In this document: positions 47,459-57,402 of the stretch, piece by piece | Layout of the letters: each line of letters opens with the position of its first letter | How positions within the stretch are numbered: position 1 is the stretch's first letter | NCBI GenBank assembly: GCA_028532985.1 | Contig: JANCIK010000003.1 | Coordinates: 3,668,001-3,732,000, forward strand | Direction of reading: 5' to 3' | DNA from: Stropharia rugosoannulata | Lineage: Eukaryota; Basidiomycota; Agaricomycetes; Agaricales; Strophariaceae | Length of the DNA: 64,000 nt | The notes under the pieces: generated by a model | What the model was told of the DNA's origin: nothing | Seen by the model: only the letters and a program-made list of their open reading frames with translations | The model's database searches: none | Position numbers and translations under genes: made by a program

Positions 47459-49573
47459 ATGGCTTTTTCAGAGATTTTTCACCTGCTCTTAGTATCAGCT
47501 CCCGGTTGGGGTAAGTCGCCATTCAAAGACTACTCAAGTTAGAGAATTACTAATGATTGAATACTGAATAGGGCACGTCAGGCCTATATGCCATCTTGCC
47601 CTTCGTCTACTAGACTGTGATCATAGAATCGTTGTCACAATATTTGTCGAGCCCTATATGTTCACAAAAGCTCGGGCAGAGATCGCCGACCACGTACAAG
47701 GCACGAATCAACCCGACTCGCGCATTAGGTGTGTTATTTGACGCATTAATGAATATTAAGCTCATACATACTAGGCTATTAACCATATCTGAAGCGGTTG
47801 CTCGGGACCCGAGAATTGTTCTGGGGTCATTTTTCAAGGCCTACCCCTCGGCCTACAAGTCCCTAAAGGATGAAGACAGGATTACATGTGTAGCGAGCGG
47901 CGTCTCGTACAATCCAGTGAAAGCTCCTACTGCTGTCCTACTTGACGTGCGCTTCAATATTCTGTATGAGCCACAGTACATAACTAACATGGGGCATGCA
48001 GTCATTTCTTGCGCCAATGTTACACGCAACGCGTTTATTAACGGGCACCTCCGTACCCGTCATTGCGGTGGCGACGGCTTCGACACTATTCTTACTGCGA
48101 GGTTGGGGCCCAAAGCGCTTCGGTGGCAGAGGTAATATTGTTGCAGATGCAGAGGCAGAAGCACAGCGCACAGGGGAGGAGACAGGCATGGTTGGTGCCA
48201 AGGTATGTGTACTATCTTGTCGGCGGAGCAGGCAAGCCGTCTCATATTTACGCTCTTGTCAGATGCTCAAGAGAACAGATGATACCCTTGTCAGCCTTCC
48301 TGGACTACCGACTATGTATGATTACGAGTTTTTCCCACAGGAAGTAAGTACGATGTGCACTAGAGCAGTTAATTTTATATGCTGATGCCGTGCATGTCAA
48401 GTTACCCATAATGCCCGTCGTCTTCATGATCGTTAAAAGTGGATTTGAGTCAGTAATCAAAGCTGTCTGACTGTGAATATGCCACTGACTACTTAATCTA
48501 GTATCTACAAGAACTGTGACGGCGTACTGCTCACTTCTTCATATGCCATTGAGAAGACGGGTGTTGACGGCATCAAAGAATGGATGAAAGAGGAAAAGAA
48601 GAATGTATACAATATCGGACCTCTGTTGCCCATAACATACTGGGAGTCGTCACAGAGCAATCAAGGTGCCACAGATGTTGGCGTCTTTTTAAATGAGATG
48701 CAGAGAAAGTGGGGAGAGAAATCGGTTATCCTGGTATGGGTGTTATTTATGGACGAGTAATTTTGGCTTAGCACTTAACTAATATGTGTCTTCCCAGATA
48801 TCCTTTGGAAGCTTTTTCTGGCCGCCTGTGCAAGAATATGTCGAGGAGCTTATTTTTGCCCTTATTGATAAGGAATTCCCATTCGTACGTCTATTGCACT
48901 CTTTTCTTACATTAAACAAATAGTGAGAAACACTGCTAGATACTAAGCCATGCATCTCCCTCTGCCAAACTGTCAGATGAGCTTGTGGAGCGGATAAAAT
49001 CGTGCGATTTTGGAATGTCGTCTAGCTGGATCCCTCAGCAGTTCGTGTTCACGCATCCAGTACGTTTCTGCTTGTGTGCGACAGTTTATTAAAATTAAAA
49101 GATACTGATGGTCTACTAGGCCACAGGCTGGTTCCTCACTCACGCAGGACAAGGGAGCGTTACCGAAGCCCTTGCACGCAGCATACCAATGTAAGCCGAG
49201 GTATTGGACTAACACCACGAGTACATAGCTAACGTTGCTCCATGACAGGATCTGTTGGCCTCTCCAAGGCGACCAACCCGTTGCCGCAGTTGACCTGACG
49301 CACAACTTACGGGTTGCATTTGAGTTGGTCGAAGTGCGCACAGGCCCGGGGTTGAAGCCTATACACCGCCTTGGAGGACACCGCCCAGAAGGCACACGAA
49401 GTGCGGTCGGCCGCGAGATCAGAGATGTCATTGATCAGGCCCGTGGAGATGTGGGGAAGAAGATGAGGCAAAATGCGGTCACAGTTGGCGAGCAACTGCG
49501 GAATGCGTGGGCGGAGGAGGGCGATGCTACCCAGGATCTGCGTGCGTTCTTGAAGACGGTAACACAAAGTTAA
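47459..49573 (+). CDS. Family-1 (UGT-type) glycosyltransferase, copy 1
   Basis: Role: UGT-fold enzymes move a sugar from a UDP-sugar to small lipophilic acceptors. The acceptor here is unknown. Model: eleven exons, 47459-47510, 47572-47728, 47775-47946, 48002-48202, 48263-48343, 48402-48448, 48502-48733, 48798-48884, 48940-49059, 49120-49190 and 49249-49573, close to 514 residues, normal for the family. Seen: the N-terminal acceptor side has PGWGHVRPICHLALRLL with the catalytic-type His. The C-terminal donor side has ISFGSFFWPPVQEYVEEL, SSWIPQQFVFTHP, GWFLTHAGQGSVTEAL (the equivalent of HCGWNSxxE) and CWPLQGDQPVAAV with the sugar-contacting Asp-Gln. The last exon ends in a charged helical tail. 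No signal peptide or C-terminal anchor is evident, so it is probably cytosolic. A paralogue with matching exon structure lies at 57403-59534. Confidence 0.93.
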
Positions 49574-49989
49574 ATCTATCTGTAGCAATAATATGAAGCT
49601 TCTTATACCTGTAGACATTATAGTAAGTTTATAAACTAGGTCCCAGTCTTATCTCGAGTACTTGTTTAATCCGATTCACACGCTCTCTATAGCCATTTAG
49701 TATTGTTACAATTGTTGTTAATGATATAATGACATCAGGATACATAGTAGGTGTGAGAATGAGAAAAAAAAGAGGCAGTACTGCGACGTTAATGCATCTT
49801 GCACTGCATAAAACAAACGCGTGTAGCCGTTAAATAGATTTTCGACATATTAGAGTATACGATTAAGCGAAATCAATTAAGCGCTCGTTAAGCGCCCATG
49901 CATACATATCCACATTGCTCAGTCAGAAAACACCAATACTACTATTAAGCATCCGCAGAACTGAAGCTCTGAGAGAAAATAACACCGTA
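49574..49989. other. Intergenic region after glycosyltransferase 1
   Basis: About 400 bp, AT-rich, with no gene seen. It contains the 3' flank of the glycosyltransferase and perhaps that of the broken minus-strand frame. Confidence 0.55.
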
Positions 49990-50720
49990 CGTTAGTTACA
50001 ATTCGGAAGGAGACTGATCCACGGCCGGTCGTGTTGGCGTTATAAATAACGCACATTCCTCTGGAAAATCGGTAATACCAATTGCCACCTTTGAAACAAG
50101 CAGATGAAGTCTAGACATACCACAGAAATGTCAGCTAGGTCCTTTTTTGGCCGCAGCAACAAAGAGCACATGTCTGCGCTTGCATACCTTCGGGCAAAAT
50201 GCATCCATATCCCAGTGAACAACAGAGAGTATTCCGCACTAAACCACATGAAATGGCATCGCCTGTAGCCTATGCGGACGGTAGCTGATCATCAGAAATG
50301 CCACTAGTGTCATTGAGATATCAAGTTCTCGTTGCTCGAAGATTGCCAAAATAAGCTTCCAGCGTGTATTTTTAACCGTGTTCCCAAGGAAATTGACCAG
50401 GTTTCCGTCTATCTCGAGCTTGTCCCATGTATCCCATGCATATGATACATGTTTTGTAAGAGTCATTAACAGAAATTTAATCATGTTTCTGAGGGTGTGC
50501 TGGTAACGTCAAAGTGATATCATTACGATGCGTGGTGTGTTTCATCGTCGAAGTGTCTCGTCTTGTTAGGCAATTCAATACACTCCTCGACACCACCTTC
50601 TTGCTTAAGTACCAGTCGTGATGAGCTTAATTGTGATTGTCCTCCCTCTCCCGCTCTTCGACTGGCTTCGAGAGTTAGCTCCGCTTCCAGCGCCCGTTGT
50701 AGTATTTTCAAACGACACAT
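49990..50720 (-). pseudogene. Interrupted minus-strand gene of unknown family
   Basis: Seen: an ATG at 50720 opens a helical, charged frame (MCRLKILQRALEAELTLEAS). A 38-nt GT-AG intron (50526-50489) joins it in phase to MIKFLLMTLTKHVSYAWDTW, then GNTVKNTRWKLILAIFEQRE and LVAFLMISYRPHRLQAMPFH. There the frame meets TAG at 50241-50239. In the next frame the sequence goes on as WFSAEYSLLFTGIWMHFARR and CSLLLRPKKDLADIS, and a final exon near 50090-49990 reads VAIGITDFPEECALFITPTR and ends PSEL. So either a one-base shift or a nonsense change has broken the gene, or an unusual intron removes the break. A hydrophobic segment suggests a membrane protein. I do not recognise the family. Its start is only about 85 bp from the divergent start at 50804. 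Confidence 0.38.
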
Positions 50721-50803
50721 TATCTAGATAGATATTGTGCGCAAGTGTTTGGTTTTTTCAAAAACAGTCACTCGAATACCAGGAGTTCCTTAAATTAAAA
50801 GAA

Positions 50804-52598
50804 ATGTTGTTCTTATCTGCAACACTCTTGTGCGTCATTTGTTCCTCACTTGTGCAGGCGACATCCGTAACCCCAAGTCTTCCGCTAGTAAGAATGTTCA
50901 GCGTTTTCTGCCTACATTTCTGACAAAGATTGTCATTTACAGTCATTCATGTTTGACTGGAACGATCCAACACAACCATTCCCTGTACCCGTAACAGGTA
51001 TGCAGAGCATTCCAGAGATATATGTTCGATTTCGACAGATACGTCCGTTTATTTCTTGACAGAGCAATGTGAGACCATCAATATTAGTTGGGGGCGCCGT
51101 ACTGCGCTTGGGTGCGAAAACATTTGTTGGTGGCGGCTTCATAGGGCAAGTCCGTCTGATAGCAACATTCCATAGACCAAACCCTTCCGCGCCGTATTAT
51201 CTTCAGGTCTACACGTCGTAGGTTCTTGCTTTTGAAATAAAATAAAGAAGCACTAAGTGTCTTCTAGAAACTTTATTCAACCATTCATTATCCCAGCCGG
51301 AAGCAACCTGAGTTTTGTAGGCATTATTTTTCTTGCATTGTCCCCGACTTAAGATTGACTTATGGCAAGAACTGGACCGTACCATTTGCTCCTGGGACAT
51401 TGGTAAGCGAAGCAGAACCTCCAAAATGCGCCGCGCCCTGATCCATTTGATTTAAGTACCAAGTTTGCATGGTAGCGCAGCTTGTGCTTTCTACACTCTC
51501 ACAGCCTAATAAATATATTGTAGTTCGATAAGTATGGTTATACGGGTGGCTGCCAGGATACGTACACCGTCATAGAGTCAAGCTCCGGACCTCCAACCTG
51601 CGCAAATGTCACTTTCGCACCGCAACTCGATGTGGCAGCGTTAGTTGATAACGGGCCCATGTCGCAGTACGGTTTCGTTGACCAGGTACGTCATATGAGA
51701 GTTCCAGTCGTTTCCTTGAAGTCCCATATTTTATCTTTAGTGTACCGACATATCTCTGAATGCCAATGGCACCCCTCCATACACCTTAACAGTACGTTTG
51801 GTCAAGTTGGATGTGTGTAGGTGGACCTCATAGGTGCTGGATATTGAATGCTAGGTGGCCCCTCCACTTCACCCTCCGTACAACATCACTTCCGAAACCA
51901 TGCCAATCAATTGGACGGTGAGCCTCGGGCGGGCGATGCCTTTCTTCATCAGTCTAGCGGATTCCAATGGTTCTCTGTGGTCAAACGGCCCAATGCATGC
52001 AGGAGGCGGAGGTACAATTGGATGCTTAGCGGGAAATGTAACCCAAAGGCGAGGATAATTTTACCTCCCCCATGCCAGATGAACTGATCAGTAATCTTCT
52101 GCATGCAGTCGTACTGTGAAAGCGCCAGTAGCAATTGGAGTGAGCTTCCTAACATTGTTCGTCGGCACTGCACTAGGCGCGGCGGCAGCGTTTTTACTGC
52201 TGCGGAGAAGGCAACCACATATATTCATGCGGCTAACGGAACCGAAGGTGGAACTGTCTGCGGCATCGGCTGAAGCACCGAGACAAACATTGACCGTGCC
52301 CCAGCTAGTTGCAAAGCCATTCACGCTTTCCGACAGACACGAGAACGACGACGTGCCAAGACAAGAGCGAACGGGAGACATGAAAAGAATCCCAGGATAC
52401 TTGATGAGGGAGCCTCCACGGATGGTGGAAGACGTACGTCCCCCAAGTTACAGGCCTTCCACAAGACGGTTTTCAACAACCGCGCAAAGTGGCCTGGGAC
52501 GAAGTCCCACTACAACCACTTTGGATTCCGTGTACGGTGATGACGCAGCGACGTCGGCGCCCTCATCAGAGATCCACAACGAGAAGGCCCCTAAGTGA
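50804..52598 (+). CDS. Secreted-ectodomain type I membrane protein, unknown function (391 aa)
   Basis: Model: nine exons, 50804-50887, 50943-50997, 51063-51111, 51176-51217, 51354-51402, 51524-51685, 51741-51791, 51855-52048 and 52109-52598, close to 391 residues. Seen: a signal peptide (MLFLSATLLCVICSSLVQA); an ectodomain with several N-glycosylation sequons and the blocks QCETINISWGRR, GPNPSAPYYLQVYTS, YGYTGGCQDTYTVIES and MHAGGGGTIGCL; one membrane helix near residues 234-258 (VAIGVSFLTLFVGTALGAAA) followed by RRR; and a disordered Ser/Thr/Pro/Arg-rich cytoplasmic tail. This layout is common in agaricomycetes and resembles a cell-surface sensor, but no function is established. Odd: the intron before the membrane exon begins GCGAGG after AG and ends AG. 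Only this GC-AG splice keeps the frame. Confidence 0.8.
52049..52108 (+). other. Inferred GC-AG intron
   Basis: 60-nt intron starting GCGAGG and ending TGCATGCAG. The upstream exon leaves two bases (AG) and the downstream exon supplies T, restoring the frame into RTVKAPVAIG. The nearby GTAACC donor would give phase 0 and the wrong downstream frame. Confidence 0.6.
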
Positions 52599-53435
52599 CT
52601 TCCCCTAGTCCGGTCCAATTCCTCGCTTCGTATGGTATTTATATGCGCGTTAGTTGTTGATCAAGTATTTGCTGGGTGTCCAAAGAAGCAGCAGGGATTC
52701 CGAAACGTCATGGAGGTCATCATATAAGTATTGTCTGCAGAAAATCTTGGTTGAACTGTGGCAGATAAGTGTCTCGGACTGGTTCATGACGATGTAATAT
52801 GCTAGTCGTTGGCGGAATAGGAATAGCAAGTCATGCTGGTTATTGACATTCAACTACTATTGGCCTTCGCTCTGAGTTGTGACAGAAGTATTGATAGACC
52901 CAGGTAAAGTCAGTTGGCGCGCATATATGTGAGGTCTTTTGCTTCTTGTGAGCCTTAGCATGGTTGATTCTGACAGGCCTTTTTGAGCCCTAGTGTGGCT
53001 AAAGAAAAGGCGTATAGCGTGACGTTTAAAGAGGCACACGGTAGTTCTGCAGTGTGACTAGACTTTGACTTGAGTATGGCGAACGATGAGTGGATTGTGA
53101 GTCAAGGCTGGGTGAAGGCTAGAGGTGAAAGCAAGCCTCGCAAGACGCGTGGAGAAAGCTTGTCAGGCTTCAACAACCTTTTCGCACTCCGACGGTCAAG
53201 CCAGACCCTGCCGGTCATCGGAACCCGGGCCGAGTGACAAGGCACAAGTCACAACTGCCCGTTTGGCCGCATTGACGTTGACCATCACCTCCATTGCATC
53301 TCCAGATATCGCCAGAGCGCGACGGATTAACATTAACTTCAGGCTTTCAGCTGAATTCTTGATTTACAGAAAAGCTCGTACTTAGGCGTGAAAATATCTG
53401 GGATAAAAGTCTAGAACTCTACTGATCGCATAACG
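52599..53435. other. Intergenic region, membrane protein to CSN7
   Basis: About 840 bp with no gene recognised. It holds the 3' flank of the membrane protein gene and the CSN7 promoter. Confidence 0.6.
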
Positions 53436-54733
53436 ATGGATCTGACGCACTTCTCCTCGAAACTCGAGCCTTTCCTGCTCATGGCCAAGTCCGTCAAGGG
53501 CGCGGCGGCCGCAAAGCTCGCACAGGATGCAACAGCGGCGCCGGGAGTATATGTTTTCTCTGAACTCCTTGAGCTGCCCAACATCCAGGAGGTGCGTCTG
53601 CTCCTGCAGCTCCAGTCTATCCGAAGCGGCATGGTTCGATCTCATGCGGGGTTATCTGATACACCTCTTTCTTGCTTGAAGTAGCTGGCGAAAAGTGAAC
53701 AGTATGCAAGCTCGTATGCGCTTCTTCAACTGTTTGCGTACAAGACATATCAAGACTACCTCCGTTCGTTCTCTGTCTAACCGTGTTTCGTATGGGTGTG
53801 TTCTAACTTTTCTGGATAATAGAGCATAAAGATTCCCTACCTCCATTGAACGTAGCGCAAATTACGAAGCTAAAGCACCTCACTATTGTATCCCTAGCCT
53901 CAGAGCGACGTGTAAGTGTAACTATCCTCATAACCTGGCTCTTCCTAATTAGCGTCTTTCTATCCATCATGTTTGAATGCAATACGCGTCATTAGATCAT
54001 CCCATACGCGGACTTACAAAGGCTTCTCGAGGTCCCGACAGTGCGTGCACTGGAAGATCTTGTGATCGACGCGATCTATCTCGACCTTCTTCAAGGGCGG
54101 CTCGACCAGAAGGAAGCACAGCTCGAGGTGTCGTATACGATGGGCCGCGACATTGAGCCAGGACGGTTAGAGGAGGTGTTAGGTGCACTAAAGGACTGGT
54201 AAGTCTCCCTTTCCACCCCTTCTTGTTGTTCGGAACATGGAAATATCATATTGTCAATTCACATGATGTTAATCACCCTTCCCACTTACAGGGCCTCGAC
54301 GACCGCCGCTGTTCTCTCCACTCTCGACAACAAGATCGCAGCAATTGCAGCGGACGCATCTGCAGCCAAGATTGCACAGCAGGAGCATGAACGTCAGTTG
54401 CAGGCGACGCTGAAAGAGGTGCACGAGAGACAAAAAGAGAAGAGCCTTGGAGGCGGTATGGCCCAGCGGCGTGTAGGGGGTCCAAGTGGGACGCCAGCAA
54501 GTCCGGCGGGTGACAGGGCCGACCGGGAGAATATGATGGACGTGGACGAGCCCGAAGGCAGGGGCAAGAATCGGAAGTAAGTCTTCTATATTTCTTCCTT
54601 TTCTCGTTGCGTCATGTTTTGTTTTATTTCCTTGTGTATTTTGAAGCATCCGTATCAAACGGTGACCTGTGCTAACGTTTTTGATAGAGCTCCAGAGAAC
54701 ACGCTAAAGACGAGGAAGCGGAACAAGTTCTGA
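53436..54733 (+). CDS. CSN7: COP9 signalosome subunit 7
   Basis: Role: CSN7 is a PCI-domain subunit of the COP9 signalosome, which removes NEDD8 from cullins and so resets cullin-RING ligases. Model: six exons, 53436-53591, 53685-53763, 53823-53911, 53996-54198, 54292-54576 and 54688-54733, close to 285 residues, the usual length. Seen: [20 protein letters not shown] and [18 protein letters not shown] (N-terminal helical repeats); [17 protein letters not shown]; the PCI core [20 protein letters not shown] and [20 protein letters not shown] with [18 protein letters not shown] (winged helix); then the C-terminal helix used in the CSN bundle, and a low-complexity Gly/Asp tail ending in a basic cluster (LKTRKRNKF) that could be nuclear-directing. 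CSN7 is told from the eIF3 and proteasome PCI proteins by the APGVYVF and LDQ...GRDI blocks. Confidence 0.93.
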
Positions 54734-55524
54734 GCAAGGAAAAACTGCTTCTTCCCCTGTCCTCTCCTTGGTTGCTCGGTGCCTGTCAGCTTTATAGGCT
54801 CTTACAGGTACTACCTCTCGACCCTGTCCGGTTTGTATACTAGAGCTCTTTAGGGCACAGCAATATTTTGTACCTGTATGTTCTGTCTTTCTGTATGTTC
54901 TTCTTCGAAACTATCAACAATATGCCTCGAAGCTTGAGCTTGAATAGCCGGTTCAACTCTTTTTCGAATTCAGCCATGACGCTTTTCAGTGCCGCAGCGG
55001 CGCACGTGGGCATCTTATGCAGTGCCCAAGTCCTGCCACCTATTCTTCTATTCTAGACGTGTAGATGGGCAATCACAGGGTCATGCAGAGCATCAGCACG
55101 CATTCACGAGTACTAGTACCTACTGACTCAAATGCAGGTCAGTGAAAGATTTTGATGTTTCTAATGGGGTAGCGAACGAGACACATGGCAGATTCTATTC
55201 AGTAAAGGGTGTATGACGGTGTCTTCAACAGTGCTGGCAAAGGCAGGAGCTTTCCATGGATGATGATGCATCCCAGAAGCCACTGAGATAAAGAAGCGTA
55301 AGAATGTCATGTATATCTATAGACTGCAAATCATGCCCTGCTCCGTGTATCTCTATAGTACATCGTCGCAGTTAGCACGACCCCGTATATGCATAATTCT
55401 GTCTTGACGTATCTGACGTTTCGGTCGACCGAAACTTCTGGCTATAAAACAAGAAATGAGTAATGCGGTCACCGTCGAGTTATTTACTCAGTCGCCTTAC
55501 TTGTGGATACAGACCGATAGTGCG
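54734..55524. other. Intergenic region, CSN7 to small secreted protein
   Basis: About 790 bp with no gene seen. A TATAAAA-like element lies near 55443, about 80 bp before the next ATG, and is a plausible TATA box. Confidence 0.5.
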
Positions 55525-55984
55525 ATGCATCGCCTCAGTCTGCTTACGATAATTGTCGCAGCTGGCGCAAGCGCATTTGGGTCAACCATATCGCCTACAG
55601 CCTCCCCAATGCTCTACTCAATCTACCCAGGAATAGACCAGAACGGAGCAGGCGATGTAAGAGCTTGCCTTTGTATTTGTCATTACGTGACTTCCTGATA
55701 CAGGCCAGTTCAAAAGCCTCTCTTTGGCTGAGGAAATCGAGTGCGGACAGGCATGCGATACCAGTGAGTATGAGTTCACCCATCAGCACAACCATCTTGC
55801 TTCCCATATGACGCGTTGCATTGATAGCACCTCCTGCATAGCTCCTACCTGTGTCGCATATGTCTATCTCCCGTACCAGTCTGCGTGTTTCCTGAAGGAC
55901 ACCATAGTCCCGTCAGCATTCATAGTAGGACCGAACGTGATGAATTTGGCAATCCAAGCTCCGTGTGGCATGTACGCGCGCTGA
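55525..55984 (+). CDS. Small secreted Cys-containing protein (115 aa)
   Basis: Model: three exons, 55525-55656, 55709-55767 and 55828-55984, close in frame to 115 residues. Alternative splice sites exist at both junctions. I chose those that keep the frame and place cysteines consistently. Seen: a signal peptide (MHRLSLLTIIVAAGASAFGS), then a 70-90-residue mature part with seven cysteines in ECGQACDTSD, SCIAPTC, QSACFLK and APCGMYAR. The paired CxxxC and CxxxxC spacings suggest disulphides, though one cysteine would be left unpaired. No known domain is recognised. The profile is that of a small secreted protein, a class that includes effector-like and wall proteins in fungi, but the role is unknown. 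A TATA-like element lies about 80 bp upstream. Confidence 0.58.
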
Positions 55985-57402
55985 TGCCAATTGCGAGTAC
56001 TGAGTCCCATTTTTACTGACATCCAAATGGTATGTCTATCAGGTTTTCCACCCCAGCTCTGAGCTGCTACGAGGTTGAGGTGTAACTTGGGCGCGGAGGG
56101 TAGTACTGGATGATCTGAGTCGAGATCGAGCCAATCGTTGCTTCTTCTGTTTTTATGCATGATTCAACATTTGTATGGCTACGCAGAGCATATGACCAAA
56201 TACTTTGGGGAAGCCGTCCGTGGTCCCTCGTTGATATCTGATCCGAAGACGAGCCAGAAGACGCGTTGACTCGGAAGGTGAGAGCCTGAGAGGAGGGGAG
56301 GGTCAAGGGAGAACTGGGGCTGGCTCCGAAATAGCCTACGCAGATGTACATCTGGATTCTGCAGGAAAGGCACAATATACAAAGAGCAAGACCAAGAGAA
56401 GAGTATACTATTCCGAGACTCCCAGAGACCCAGCTCAGTAGTGGACCGCCTGCGTGTTTGGGGCAAGCTGCCCTCCAACTGCCCTCAGTCACCTGAGAGT
56501 CTGCTGCACTTCGGTGTAAGCCGAAGCTGAGTTTAAAAGTTTCCCTCTTCCTGCCGGTTGCCGAGTGTCCCGACATTTACATTTCAACAGATGAACAGGA
56601 AGTTCTTGCCCAATTCTTGACAGGTTCTTGAGAGCTTCCGAGATCACCGTACCCCCTTGAGCGCCAGCGCCGGCAGCAAGAATCGTATCCTGACATTGAA
56701 TCTGATTCCACTATACATTGTTATAATTATACATACTCCTTCGAATTACAAGTAGACATGCTTCTTCGAATTACAGAACCATCACCATCTTAATGTAAAA
56801 CATTCCAGCACAAATCATAATCAGTCTCATGACCACTATGCTGTGTTATTGATCTTGAGTGCTCACCCATCAACCTTTGAAAAAAGGAATATTCCTTTCA
56901 AGTAGTTGACTTTATGCGTCGCTATCGAGCGGTAGCTCATCAATCGAGTCGCAGAGTTGTTGCTGCCGGCTGGAGATAGAAAACTGGAGCGCAAGAGGGC
57001 CAGCTCAGACGCCAAATCCATACCGGGCTCTGAGTACGTATACTGTACCTACCGGATGAGATGTGTTTATGTTAAAGTGTTCCAACCTTCACATCCAAGA
57101 ACTTCGACGAATGTTTTTCGCAAACCCATCAAAATCATTGTATAATGCACTGATGATTGATCCATCTTACTCGACAGATAAGATTTGATGGGGACTCGGA
57201 GAACGCCCTAAAGCCTACAGTATCCGTCGTAGGCCGCCGCGCATATTTCCTGTTCAATTTTCATGGAAGGTTCTGAAACACAAAGCGGGACTGCCTCCTA
57301 TTTCGCAGAAAATGTCATCCCGGAATTTCTCTCAATAGGTATAAGTAGCTGTAGAGTACGAAGAGTATGATCAATCAACGAGAAACCCAGCACACCGTGA
57401 CA
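55985..57402. other. 1.4-kb region without a clear gene, before glycosyltransferase 2
   Basis: A 169-codon open frame on the minus strand (56576-56067) has one hydrophobic stretch but no recognisable domain, splice partners or start context, so I do not call it. The rest is AT-rich and presumably carries the promoter of the second glycosyltransferase. Confidence 0.5.

Noticed and set aside
56067..56576. 169-codon minus-strand open frame with a hydrophobic stretch
   Set aside because: It looks open by chance: no family resemblance, no good start context and no joined exons. Kept only as part of an intergenic note.
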